Source: DASQZT01 sp963728965
Lineage (GTDB): Bacteria > Acidobacteriota > Terriglobia > Bryobacterales > Bryobacteraceae
Assembly (NCBI GenBank): GCA_963728965.1
Contig: CAVSMH010000006.1
Span: 992,001 to 1,056,000, forward strand
DNA: 64,000 bases
Direction: 5' to 3'
Shown in pieces: positions 34,731 to 44,239 of this stretch; the stretch's first letter is position 1, and each line of letters begins with the position of its first letter. The notes below the pieces were generated by a model. That model ran no database searches, had not been told where the DNA came from, and saw only the letters and a program-made list of their open reading frames with translations. The translations under genes and the position numbers were made by a program.

Positions 34731-34752
34731 AACGTGAGTATACAATCGGCAT

Positions 34753-35391
34753 ATGATTCACGAGATCCTGCCGGTGGGGACGCTACAGTGCAACTGCTCG
34801 GTATTCGGAGACGAGCAGAGCAGGGAGGCCATTGTGATCGATCCCGGCGACGAAACGGCGCGCATCCTGCAGGTAGTGCGCAAGCACGGGTTGACCGTAA
34901 AGGCGATCGTGATCACACACGCCCACATCGACCACATCGCTGGAGCCCAGAAAATCAAAGCCGCCACCGCTGCTGCGGTCTACATGAATCCCAACGACCG
35001 GGAGTTGCAGGCCATGCTGGACGTACAGGCCGGCTGGCTGGGCATGCCGACGCCGGCGCCTGTGGACATCGACGTGCCTGCCGAGGACGGCTGCCGCCTC
35101 GTCATCGGGACTACCGAGTTCCACGTGCTGCACACTCCCGGACACACCCGGGGGAGCATCAGCCTCTGGATCCCGTCGGAGAACAAAGTGTTGGCCGGCG
35201 ATACGCTGTTCCGGGAAAGTATCGGCCGGACCGACCTGCCGGGAGGGGACGGCCGGCAGATCCTGCGATCGATTCGGGACAAGCTGCTGCCTCTGCCCGA
35301 TGAAACGCTGGTGATCCCCGGGCATGGCGAGACCACCACCATCGGGCGGGAGAAGCAGTTCAACTACTTCCTGCAAGGCATGGAACGGTGA
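34753..35391 (+). CDS. Metallo-beta-lactamase-fold hydrolase (glyoxalase II-like)
   Basis: 212 residues. Metal motif THAHIDH near residue 55 (THxHxDH), a second His in HTPGHTRG, Asp in LAGDTLF, and last His in PGHGE. This matches the short hydroxyacylglutathione-hydrolase-like group that hydrolyses thioesters or persulfides; the particular substrate is unclear. The stop overlaps the next gene's GTG, so the two are coupled. Confidence 0.88.
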   Translation: MIHEILPVGTLQCNCSVFGDEQSREAIVIDPGDETARILQVVRKHGLTVKAIVITHAHIDHIAGAQKIKAATAAAVYMNPNDRELQAMLDVQAGWLGMPTPAPVDIDVPAEDGCRLVIGTTEFHVLHTPGHTRGSISLWIPSENKVLAGDTLFRESIGRTDLPGGDGRQILRSIRDKLLPLPDETLVIPGHGETTTIGREKQFNYFLQGMER

Positions 35392-36398
35392 CTCGGCGTG
35401 CTAGGGCCGCGGTGCTTGACGAGCCGCGGGGGGCGGTGCGGGTCAAGGAGGTAGAGATCGACGAACCGGGCCCGGGCGAGGCGCTGATTCGCCTCGAGGC
35501 GTGCGGCATCTGCCACTCCGATTTGTTCGTGGCGGGCCTGGAAAAGCTCCCGCTGGCGCCGGTGACGCTGGGCCACGAAGGCATCGGAACGGTCAAAAGC
35601 GTGGGTCCGGAGGTGGCCGGGTGGGCTCCAGGCGACCGCGCGGGTATCACGTTTCTGGCAGAGACCTGCGGCGGGTGCGAATGGTGCCGGTCGGGCCGCG
35701 AGCGCTTCTGTCCGAAGCAGACGAATTTCGGCTACACGCGCAATGGAGCGTTGGCCCAGTTTGCGCTCGCCCCCGCCGGCGCGCTGGTGCGAGTTCCCGC
35801 CGATCTGGCGGCAGCCGCGGCCGCGCCACTATGCTGTGCGGGTTGGACCGCCTTAGGAGCGTTGCGTGAAGCGAACCTGACGGCGGGACAGCAGGTCGCG
35901 CTATTCGGTTTCGGCGGCCTGGGCCACCTGGCGTTGCAGATGGCGCACGCGCGAAAACTGCGCGTGGTAGTGGCGGATATTTCGGACTCGAAACTCGAAA
36001 TGGCAAAGGCCGGCGGCGCCGAAATGGCAGTTCCGGCAGGAAACGCGGGCCGCGCGCTCCAGAAGGAATATGGCGGTATCGATGCCGCGCTGGTGCTGAC
36101 TCCCGCGCCGACGGCCATTCAGGAGGCATTCCGTGCCCTGAAGCGGGGCGGTACGCTGGTGCTGGTGGGGATCGCCGCTGCCCGTTATGAACTGCCGCTG
36201 CTGGACACGGTCTTGAAAGGCGTGACGGTGCGCGGCAGCTATCTGGGAAACCAGAGGGACCTGGCGGAAGTCTTCGAACTGGCCGCTGCCGGTGCCGTGC
36301 GCGCCCACGTCCACATCCACGCGCTCGACGAGACGCCCGACCTTCTCGACCGTCTGCAACGCGGCGAAATTCCCGGACGCGCGGTGGTTCAGTTCTGA
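35388..36398 (+). CDS. Zinc-dependent alcohol dehydrogenase
   Basis: 336 residues of the medium-chain dehydrogenase family. Catalytic zinc: Cys in CGICHSD, His in GHEGIG, and a later Cys in the LCCAGWTA stretch. Structural zinc: CGGCEWC...RFC. Rossmann motif GFGGLGHLALQMA near residue 175. Reversible oxidation of alcohols to aldehydes with NAD(P). Starts at a GTG overlapping the previous stop as GTGA; two hairpins follow the stop codon. Substrate unknown. Confidence 0.9.
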   Translation: MTRRARAAVLDEPRGAVRVKEVEIDEPGPGEALIRLEACGICHSDLFVAGLEKLPLAPVTLGHEGIGTVKSVGPEVAGWAPGDRAGITFLAETCGGCEWCRSGRERFCPKQTNFGYTRNGALAQFALAPAGALVRVPADLAAAAAAPLCCAGWTALGALREANLTAGQQVALFGFGGLGHLALQMAHARKLRVVVADISDSKLEMAKAGGAEMAVPAGNAGRALQKEYGGIDAALVLTPAPTAIQEAFRALKRGGTLVLVGIAAARYELPLLDTVLKGVTVRGSYLGNQRDLAEVFELAAAGAVRAHVHIHALDETPDLLDRLQRGEIPGRAVVQF

Positions 36399-36414
36399 GC
36401 GTTCCCCGCCGGCT

Positions 36415-36477
36415 GCGGAGTTCCGGCCGCACGAGGAACTCCGCCAACTTCTTTTCGTTGGCCGTTTCTTTCTTCTT
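36415..36477 (+). terminator. Tandem terminator hairpins after the alcohol dehydrogenase gene
   Basis: First hairpin: GCGGAGTTCC / GGAACTCCGC (36415-36424 with 36435-36444), ten perfect pairs. Second: GCCAAC / GTTGGC (36443-36448 with 36457-36462), followed by CGTTTCTTTCTTCTT. Confidence 0.65.
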
Positions 36478-36485
36478 GACCGGCG

Positions 36486-39400
36486 TTAAAACAACAGTCG
36501 GAAGCCGAACTGCAAGCTGCGCGGCGCGTTGTTCTGCCCGTTGTCCCGGATGATCTTCCCGAAATTCGTCGAGGTAGGCGTGAGGTTCGGGTCCGACGAA
36601 AACACCGGCGTATTCGTCGCGTTGAAGGCTTCGAAACGGAACTGAAAGTTCATGCCTTCCCGAATGCGCGTATTCTTGATGGCGGAAGCGTCATAGGTGG
36701 TCGCCCAACGGTCGCGCAGGTTGCCCCACCGCGCCGGCGTGGTCTGGAGCGTGTTCGGCGGGCGCACCTGGAACACTGGCTGCTCTCCGGGCAGTACGTT
36801 GCGCACCACTCCGTTGGCGTCGATGTAACCCGTCTTGAACAGCCGGTCCCAGGTGGGATTCTCCAGCCGCGGATCGCCCAGCACCCATACGCTGCTCGGA
36901 ATTCCCATGGGGGCTCCCGATTGGAAGACGGTGTTCACCAGTACCTGCCAGCCCCCGGCCAGCCGGCGCACAATGCTGTTTCTTGAGTTCAAAAAGCGGC
37001 GGCCCGGCCCGAACGGCAGTTCGTAGCTGGGCGCGAACGCCAGGCGGTGCGGCCGGTCGAACGAAGTCAGCGTATCGGTCGGCGCCGCGTCCTGCGGATT
37101 CAGATATCCCGTCGCCTGAATATTTTTCGACAAGGTGTAGTTGGCCGAAAACGTCAGCCCGTGGGAGTACCGCTTCTGCACCGCGACCTGGAGCGAGTTG
37201 TACCAGATCTTACCGACGTTGAGATTGGTCTCCGTCACGTTGGTGAATTCCGGAAATGGCTTCAGCAATTGGCTGCGCGCCACCGTCGCTCCGTTGATGG
37301 TGGTTCCCGGCAGCAGGTTCTGAAACGGATTCGGCACCTGTTGGTTCAGGTAGTTCGGGTTGCCTCCCTGTGTTGGGTCCCCCAGTGCCAGGTCGGCCAG
37401 CGTCAGCGCATTGATGGAGTTGCTCACCAGCGCTGCCCGCGTTCGCGAACCCACGTAGGAAGCGTCGGCGCTGATGCCTCCCGGCAGTTCCCGCTGAATC
37501 CCGAATGAGAACTGGTGTACATACGAGTTCTGCGAGCCGGTGTTGGCAAAGGTCACCCCTTGCCCGAGAAATGTCGCCAGGCCTCCGCCGGCCCCGGCCG
37601 GCTGGATCAGTCCCGTCGGAAACGGATTCGAAATGGTGTCGTACGGCGTGCGTCCGGTGTCCTGCGTCGCGACGAAAGGAGTGCTCTGGCTGAAGCCCGA
37701 GGTCAACCCGCTATCCGTCGGCGCGATGTAAAAAATCGCCCACCCGCCGCGCAGCACGGTCTTGGTGTTGAGCTGGTAAGCCGCGCCGAGGCGCGGCTGG
37801 AAATTGTTGCGATCGCTGTTGAACGGCGAGCGCGGCAACCCGCTCGCCCCCGCGAAACCGATGCCGCCGTACACCTTCATGCCCGGAAATTTCGTCTGGT
37901 CGATGCGGTCGGAAATCGGATTCACCGCCGTGGCGAAGAAGTCGCGGTCCAGCCGGTTGAACCGCTCCGTCACCGGCGACGTCACATCCCACCGCAGCCC
38001 CAGGTTGAGCGCCAGCTTCCGCGTCAGCTTGATATCGTCCTGCACCCACGGCGCCGTATAGATCCACTGGAAGAACGGGTTCGCCGTGAAGCCCGCCGAG
38101 CCCGATGCGGCGTAGCCGAGCAGCATCGACGCCATGCCGTTGCCGCTCAGCGCATCCTGCGTCAGGTAATCCGAGCGCGTGAATCCCTGGTCGAAGCTGA
38201 AGATGCCGCGGTCCGCGCTCGGGCGGTACTGCGTATAGCGCGTCACCCGGTAGTCCAGCCCCGCCTTGATGGTCTGCTTGCCGCGTACCAGCGCCACGTT
38301 GGGTTGCAGGCTCAATACCGTCGTGGGCTCGAAGGTGATGTTCGAAGAGGCGTTGCCCAGTGTGCTCGCGCCCGCGATCGCAATATTCGGCAGCAGGGTC
38401 TTCTTGGTCAGTTGGTTCACCACCGATGCCGGCCAGCCCCACTGGGTGGCATCGAAGCCGAAGTCCGGCGGACCGATCTTCTCCCGCCAGTAGGACAACG
38501 AGGCCCGCATGTTCAGAATCGTGCTGGAGTTGAGCGTGGTGACCGAGTCCACCACGCCGCTGTTGCTGTACTTGCCCCCGTCCCGATGGTCCCCGCCTAA
38601 CCCGGGAATGGCGTTCGCCACACGCACCTGCGTGAAGTCGCTCGTAGACCATCGCGCATACACGCGCTCCTTGGGTCCGAAATTGTGATCCAGCCGCAGC
38701 ATGATGTTGTGGAAGTTGAAATTGGCGATGTTGTCGCCCCAATAATAATTGTTCTGCCAGTTGGTTGATCCCGTCGAAATCGTATTCGGCAGCGGATACA
38801 GCGCCAGGATCTTGGCGCTCACCGTATTGATCCGTTCCGGCGGAATGATGTTCCCCGGGAATGCCGTCCGCACCCACTTCCCACTGCTGTCCGCGCGGCC
38901 GGTCAGCGGATCGTAGATGGTGATCAGCCGGCCCGCGTTGTCGCGTGTATCCGAAAAATCGCCCGTGCGCTGGGCCGGCGTCGGAACCGAGGCCACTTTC
39001 TCGGAGGGGTACTCCTGGTCCTCGTGATACTTCTCCCACGCGAAAAAGAAGAAGGTCTTGTCTTTGCCGTTGTAGACCTTTGGAATCCGTACCGGCCCGC
39101 CGACGGTGAACCCGTACTGATCCAGCCCGCTGGCCGGCACCGGCGAGCCGTGAGCATTGTCGGAGAACGCCGCCGCATTGAACCGGGCGCGCTTCAGGAA
39201 CTCGTAGCCCGAGCCGTGAAAGGTATTCGTGCCGCTCTTGAGCGAGATGTTGATCGCGCCGCCGCCGGTGTGTCCGTACTGGGCATCGTAGGTGCTGGTC
39301 ATGACTTTGAATTCCTGCACCGCGTCCACCGACGGGACCACCGCCACCGTCGTCACCCCGTTGTAGATGGTGTTGTTCGGCGCCCCGTCAAGCAGGAACT

Positions 39401-39980
39401 CCACCGTACTGCCCACCCCGCCGTTGATCGACCACGATCCATCGGCGCTGTTCGAAAACGGCTTCTGGTCGAGCGTAGCGCCGCTGGTAGGCGTGATGCC
39501 GTTCGAGAGCGCTGCCAGCATGATGGGGTTGCGCGTATTGATCGGCAGGTCCACCACCTTCTTGTTATCCACCAGCATGCCGCGATCGGCCTTCTCCGCC
39601 TCGATCAGGGGCGCTTCCGCAGATACCGTGATCTTGTCCGCCTGCGCTCCCACCTCAAGCATCACGGGAAGCGTCGCGGCCTCGCTGACGCTCAGCGGAA
39701 TCTGGTCCCGCTCGAACGTCTTGAACCCCGCAATGCTGGCCACCAGCTTGTACTTGCCGGGATTCAGGAATAGAAACCGGTACAGTCCATCCTCGTTGCT
39801 GACCGTGGACAGGACCACGGCCGTCTCGAGATTCGTCAACTGCATCGACGCCCCGGCGACGACCGCTCCCGAGGAATCCGTTACGGTTCCGCGCAGGCTC
39901 GCGCGCGTCTCCTGCGCCGCGGCCCCAGCCGCCAGAAGCGCAACGGCCAGCACCAGGCCCCACCACCATTGCATTCGCAT
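36486..39980 (-). CDS. TonB-dependent receptor with N-terminal carboxypeptidase-regulatory-like domain
   Basis: 1164 residues, typical of the large acidobacterial outer-membrane receptors. Signal peptide (MQWWWGLVLAVALLAAGAAAQ), then a CarboxypepD_reg-like domain (about 25-105: ASLRGTVTDSSGAVVAGASMQLTN), then a plug (about 130-230) and a 22-strand-type barrel with repeated NLGLRWD, FQPRLGAAYQL and LTFSANYTLSKN elements. The C terminus ends in an aromatic residue (LQFGFRLLF), as outer-membrane barrels do. Probably takes up large polymers or cell-wall/glycan fragments. The upstream YncE-like gene and the TonB/ExbBD genes at 53-56 kb are natural partners. Confidence 0.9.
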   Translation of the reverse strand: MRMQWWWGLVLAVALLAAGAAAQETRASLRGTVTDSSGAVVAGASMQLTNLETAVVLSTVSNEDGLYRFLFLNPGKYKLVASIAGFKTFERDQIPLSVSEAATLPVMLEVGAQADKITVSAEAPLIEAEKADRGMLVDNKKVVDLPINTRNPIMLAALSNGITPTSGATLDQKPFSNSADGSWSINGGVGSTVEFLLDGAPNNTIYNGVTTVAVVPSVDAVQEFKVMTSTYDAQYGHTGGGAINISLKSGTNTFHGSGYEFLKRARFNAAAFSDNAHGSPVPASGLDQYGFTVGGPVRIPKVYNGKDKTFFFFAWEKYHEDQEYPSEKVASVPTPAQRTGDFSDTRDNAGRLITIYDPLTGRADSSGKWVRTAFPGNIIPPERINTVSAKILALYPLPNTISTGSTNWQNNYYWGDNIANFNFHNIMLRLDHNFGPKERVYARWSTSDFTQVRVANAIPGLGGDHRDGGKYSNSGVVDSVTTLNSSTILNMRASLSYWREKIGPPDFGFDATQWGWPASVVNQLTKKTLLPNIAIAGASTLGNASSNITFEPTTVLSLQPNVALVRGKQTIKAGLDYRVTRYTQYRPSADRGIFSFDQGFTRSDYLTQDALSGNGMASMLLGYAASGSAGFTANPFFQWIYTAPWVQDDIKLTRKLALNLGLRWDVTSPVTERFNRLDRDFFATAVNPISDRIDQTKFPGMKVYGGIGFAGASGLPRSPFNSDRNNFQPRLGAAYQLNTKTVLRGGWAIFYIAPTDSGLTSGFSQSTPFVATQDTGRTPYDTISNPFPTGLIQPAGAGGGLATFLGQGVTFANTGSQNSYVHQFSFGIQRELPGGISADASYVGSRTRAALVSNSINALTLADLALGDPTQGGNPNYLNQQVPNPFQNLLPGTTINGATVARSQLLKPFPEFTNVTETNLNVGKIWYNSLQVAVQKRYSHGLTFSANYTLSKNIQATGYLNPQDAAPTDTLTSFDRPHRLAFAPSYELPFGPGRRFLNSRNSIVRRLAGGWQVLVNTVFQSGAPMGIPSSVWVLGDPRLENPTWDRLFKTGYIDANGVVRNVLPGEQPVFQVRPPNTLQTTPARWGNLRDRWATTYDASAIKNTRIREGMNFQFRFEAFNATNTPVFSSDPNLTPTSTNFGKIIRDNGQNNAPRSLQFGFRLLF

Positions 39981-40139
39981 TGACAAGCCCCCCTTCGATC
40001 GTGCCGAAGCAACGCAATTCATCCTAGAATTGTGTACTCACTCCGTATCACGGTTCCGCGGGCTTGTAAAGTTAATTTTCGATGGGCCGATTTCTTCGGC
40101 AGGTTCGCCACTGCTCGGCCGCAGTGCGGGCCGCGAAGC

Positions 40140-41156
40140 CTATTTACCCACCACGAGGATGTGGTAGCTATCGGGTACGTAGGCCGGCCCACGGCCTCTT
40201 TTCTGGCCCTCTTTGGGCGGCTCGGGGGTAGCGGACGGCGGCGCAATTTCGGCCGCGATCAGGTACACGCGATGCAATTTTTCGTCCACCGTCATGGTGC
40301 GCGCCCGCGGCTCCGTCTTGACCGTGTCCACGGGCTCCCATTTCCCGCTCACCTTCTTGACGATGGTCAGCGTTCCTTCGCCATTGGAGCTGAACGCCAG
40401 CCCCAGCCCCGAATCGTATCCCGCCGCGTCCGGTCCCGCGCCGATCGCCGGCGTGGCAATGACTTTCAACGTGCCGATGTCGGTCACCGCCATGGTTTTG
40501 TTGCCGCACACCGAGAACAGCACTTTGTCCTTCACGTCGATAGCCAGCCCGGAAGGCTCTTCGCACGGCGCCAGCGACGCCCTCCGCATCACTCCCGGCT
40601 TGGCGGCATCCACTTCCACGATCTCGCTCGAATTCTCGATGTTCACATACAGGTGGCCGTTGCCATCCGCCACGCAAAATTCCGGCTTCGGGCCCACCGG
40701 GAACGTGCCCACCACATCGTTGGTCTTGGCGTCAATGGCGGTGGAATCGTTGGAACTGCCGTTGAAGGTGAAGATCCGTTTGGTCTTGGGTTCGAAGCAG
40801 ATGGAATCGGGGTTGGTCCCCGTTTTAACTTCGCCGGTCTTGGCCAGCGTCTTTAGGTCGAAGACCACCGCGCTGTTGGTGCCGCGCGCGCTGATGAAAC
40901 CCTTGTTGAACTCGGGCGCCACGGCGATGCCGTGGACACCCTGCAATCCCGTGACGCTGCCGATGGGCTTCTCAGCGTCGGGATCGATCACCTCGACCGA
41001 GGTGCCATGCGACGCATACAATCGCCGGTTGACGTTGTCCATCACGATGTAATCCCAGGAATTCGGCCCGCCGATTTTGATTTTGTTGAGGATATGGTAG
41101 CCTTCCGCGGTCCACGCCGCGCCGGCTGCCAAGACGATCGTCAGAAGCTTCTTCAT
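40140..41156 (-). CDS. Exported YncE-like beta-propeller protein
   Basis: 338 residues with a signal peptide (KKLLTIVLAAGAAWTA) and seven short repeats of the type VFDLKTLAKTGEVKTGTNPDSICFEP and GHLYVNIENSSEIVEVD, as in YncE/PQQ-like propellers. ATG 41156 overlaps the RND gene's stop as ATGA, so it is translated with the pump. It may bind a ligand or protein on the periplasmic side; the context (pump upstream, TonB receptor downstream) suggests envelope transport, but no substrate is visible. Confidence 0.75.
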   Translation of the reverse strand: MKKLLTIVLAAGAAWTAEGYHILNKIKIGGPNSWDYIVMDNVNRRLYASHGTSVEVIDPDAEKPIGSVTGLQGVHGIAVAPEFNKGFISARGTNSAVVFDLKTLAKTGEVKTGTNPDSICFEPKTKRIFTFNGSSNDSTAIDAKTNDVVGTFPVGPKPEFCVADGNGHLYVNIENSSEIVEVDAAKPGVMRRASLAPCEEPSGLAIDVKDKVLFSVCGNKTMAVTDIGTLKVIATPAIGAGPDAAGYDSGLGLAFSSNGEGTLTIVKKVSGKWEPVDTVKTEPRARTMTVDEKLHRVYLIAAEIAPPSATPEPPKEGQKRGRGPAYVPDSYHILVVGK

Positions 41157-44100
41157 TTCGAACCCCCAATGTAGTAGTGAACCGCTGGAGTCACTACCAG
41201 CGACAGCACCATCGAGGCGAGAATTCCGCCGATCACCGCGATGGCCAGCGGTTGTAACATTTGCGATCCGGCGCCCCATGCCAGCGCCAAAGGAATCATG
41301 CCGGCCACGGTGGCCAGCGCGGTCATCAGGATCGGACGCAGACGGCGCTCCCCGGCTCGAATCATACTTTCTTCGGCCGGGATTCCCTCCGCCCGGAACT
41401 TCTGGTCCGCGTCCAGTAACAGAATGCCGTTCTTGGCCACAATGCCGATCACCATGATCAGGCCCATGAACGACGAGAGATTAAACGTCGTCCCCGTGAT
41501 CAGGAGCCCCAGGAAGACGCCTGAGGTCGATAGCAGCGCCGAGCTCAGCACCGCGGTCGGGGCCGCGAAGTTGCCGAACTCGAATAAGAGCACGATGAAC
41601 ACCAGCAGGATCGCCAGGACCAGCACGAATACGAGATCTTTGAACGACCTCTGCTGCTCCGCGTACTGCCCCCCGTATTCCACGCGAATGGACGCCGGCA
41701 AGTGCAGATTGGCGATGGCCTGCTGCACCTCCCGAATGCCGTCGCCGAGGCTCACCCCTTCCAGACGCCCCGTCACGGTAACATCGCGCTGGAGGTTCTC
41801 CCGGCGGATTTCGGTCTGCCCCGGAATATCGACGATGTCCGCCAGGGAGCCGAGCGTGGCCGTCTTGCCGGTTCCGCTGACCAGCAGGGTGTGGCGGATG
41901 GCATCGAGCGAGCCGCGGGTCTGCTCCGGGAAGCGCACGCGAATCGTGTACGCGCGGTCGTTCACCACCACCGGGGTGGGCGCCGGCTCGCCCTGCAGAA
42001 TGGCGCTGGCATCCAGTTCGACCTCCTGCGGGGTGAATCCGGAGCGCGCCGCCACCACCGGATCGACTGAGAATACCGTGGCCGGACCGCTGATGGTGTT
42101 CTCGATTCCGTTGAGCACGTCCACCACGCCGGGCACTTTCTGGATGGCATCGCCCACCTTCGGCGCCCACTCGCGCAGCAGCGCCGGATCCTGGGAAAAG
42201 AGCTTGATGGCGACCGGCTCGGGTTCGTTCGAAAGATCGCCGATCATGTCCTCCAGCTTCATGACGAACTCCACGTTCATCACAGGCTGCGCCTTGGTGA
42301 TGCGCGTGCGGGCATCGGCGATGACATCCTCGGTGCTTCGTTCGCGATCGTTCTTCAGCTTCACCGATATGTCGCCGCGGTTGGCCTCGGTCACCGCCGC
42401 CAGTCCCAGTTCCATGCCGGTCCGCCGGGAGGTGGTCTCCACTTCGGGAAGTTGATGAAGGATGCGAATGGCATCCGAGACCATGCGGTCGGTATCTTCG
42501 AGCGAAGCGCCGGCGGGTGTCCAGTAATCCACCACAAAGCCGCCCTCATCGAGCGAGGGCAAAAGGTCGGACCCGGTGTGCGTGTAGCAGAGATACGACG
42601 CGCCGATCAGCACCACGGCGAACACTCCCAGCAGCAGCCGCCGCTCCAGGGCAACGCGCAGCACGCGCTCGTACGGGCGCATCAGCCACGGCGCCACGGT
42701 TCCGTGCTCGCGCTGCCGGCCCGGGCGCTGCCGGATGAAAAAGTGGCTGAGTGTTGGGGTCCAGGTCAGGGCCAGTGCCAGCGAGGTGAACAAAGCCGCC
42801 CCCACAGTGAGCGCCAAGGCGCGGAAGAAGACTCCGGTCACGCCTGAAATGGCGATCAGCGGGAGAAACACCACGATCGGCGTTACGGTGGACCCGACCA
42901 GCGGTACGCGGATTTCCCGAATTGCACTGCGAATCGCTTCCGCGCGTGTCTGGCCGGCATCGCGGTGCATGACGATGTTCTCCACTACCACAATGGCGTC
43001 GTCGATCACCAGCCCGACCGCCGCCGCCAAGCCACCGAGCGTCATCAGGTCGAAGCTCTGATTCAGCACCCGCAGGGCGATGAACGTCACCGCGATGGTC
43101 GCCGGAATCACCAGGCCCGCCACCAGCGACGTGCCCCAGTCCCGCAGGAACAGGACCATGATGAGCGAAGCCAGCACGAGCCCGATGAGGATGGCATCGC
43201 GAACGCTCTTGATGGATTCGTTGACAATGTCGGACTGGTCGTAAAACATGCGCAGTTCGACGCCCTTGGGCAGCGTCTTGCGAATGCTGTCGATCTCGCG
43301 GTGAACGGCGTTGGCCACTTCCACGGTGTTGCTGATGGGCTGCCGCGAAATGTTCAGCAGCACCGCGGGCCGGTTGTCCGCCGTGACAATGGTGTACAGC
43401 GGCGTCACCGAATGCGACACCGTGCCGATATCGCCGATTCGGATGGGCAGACCGGCCGGCGTGGTCTTGACCACGATATTGGCGATTTCGGCGGGTGTCC
43501 TCGCCTGTCCGCTGACGAGGCCCAGGATGAGCTGGTGATGCGCCTGGATCAGGCCCGGCGAGTCGATCAGGTTGCTGCGGCCGATGGCATCGAGAATATT
43601 GGAAACAGTCGTGCCCGTCTGTAGCAGCTTGGCGGGGTCGGGCTGCACCTGGAACTCCGGAATGTCGTTGGCCTGCACCACGACGGTGGAAACGCCGACG
43701 GTGCGATTCAGACGCGGCTTCAGCTCGTAGTTAGCCAATTCCCAGAGCTGGGTCTGGGGCACGGTATTGGACACCAGACTGTAGCCCATGATTGGAAACG
43801 CTGCGAAGGTCAGCCGGTTTGCCGTGATCCGCGCGGTGGGCGGCAGTGTCGCCTGCACCCGGGCCATGGCCGAATCCACCAGTTGCAGGGTCTGGATCAT
43901 ATCCAGGTTCCAGTCGAAGAACAGGTTGATTTCGGCGGAACCCCGGCTGGTGATCGAGGTCACCCGCTGGAGTCCCTGCACGGTGTTGACCGCCTCTTCA
44001 ATGGGTCGCGTGACGGTGACCAGCATCTGGTCGATGGGCATGACGCCGTTGTCCACGCCCACTACAATGCGCGGAAAGTTCGTCTCCGGAAACACCGCGA

Positions 44101-44239
44101 TCGGTATGGTCAGGGCCAGGTAGATCCCGATGGCCACCAGCGTCAGGATCACGAAGATAATGGGCTTGCCGTGCCGGGCCGTCCAGTGCGCGGTCTCCGG
44201 CAGATGCGTGGACGGAGGCGCCATCGGCACGTCGCTCAT
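41153..44239 (-). CDS. RND-family efflux transporter permease
   Basis: 1028 residues. Twelve membrane spans and two large periplasmic loops are implied by length and pattern. The proton-relay segment is GLVIDDAIVVVENIVMHRDAG, the first span and start of the porter domain PIIFVILTLVAIGIYLALTIPIAVFP, and near the end GLIMVIGIVAKNGILLLDAD. Without the charged Cus/Czc metal-transport Met/Asp signature it looks like the hydrophobic/drug or organic-solute RND group. It overlaps the adaptor gene by four bases (ATGA) and couples to the YncE-like gene. Confidence 0.92.
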   Translation of the reverse strand: MSDVPMAPPSTHLPETAHWTARHGKPIIFVILTLVAIGIYLALTIPIAVFPETNFPRIVVGVDNGVMPIDQMLVTVTRPIEEAVNTVQGLQRVTSITSRGSAEINLFFDWNLDMIQTLQLVDSAMARVQATLPPTARITANRLTFAAFPIMGYSLVSNTVPQTQLWELANYELKPRLNRTVGVSTVVVQANDIPEFQVQPDPAKLLQTGTTVSNILDAIGRSNLIDSPGLIQAHHQLILGLVSGQARTPAEIANIVVKTTPAGLPIRIGDIGTVSHSVTPLYTIVTADNRPAVLLNISRQPISNTVEVANAVHREIDSIRKTLPKGVELRMFYDQSDIVNESIKSVRDAILIGLVLASLIMVLFLRDWGTSLVAGLVIPATIAVTFIALRVLNQSFDLMTLGGLAAAVGLVIDDAIVVVENIVMHRDAGQTRAEAIRSAIREIRVPLVGSTVTPIVVFLPLIAISGVTGVFFRALALTVGAALFTSLALALTWTPTLSHFFIRQRPGRQREHGTVAPWLMRPYERVLRVALERRLLLGVFAVVLIGASYLCYTHTGSDLLPSLDEGGFVVDYWTPAGASLEDTDRMVSDAIRILHQLPEVETTSRRTGMELGLAAVTEANRGDISVKLKNDRERSTEDVIADARTRITKAQPVMNVEFVMKLEDMIGDLSNEPEPVAIKLFSQDPALLREWAPKVGDAIQKVPGVVDVLNGIENTISGPATVFSVDPVVAARSGFTPQEVELDASAILQGEPAPTPVVVNDRAYTIRVRFPEQTRGSLDAIRHTLLVSGTGKTATLGSLADIVDIPGQTEIRRENLQRDVTVTGRLEGVSLGDGIREVQQAIANLHLPASIRVEYGGQYAEQQRSFKDLVFVLVLAILLVFIVLLFEFGNFAAPTAVLSSALLSTSGVFLGLLITGTTFNLSSFMGLIMVIGIVAKNGILLLDADQKFRAEGIPAEESMIRAGERRLRPILMTALATVAGMIPLALAWGAGSQMLQPLAIAVIGGILASMVLSLVVTPAVHYYIGGSK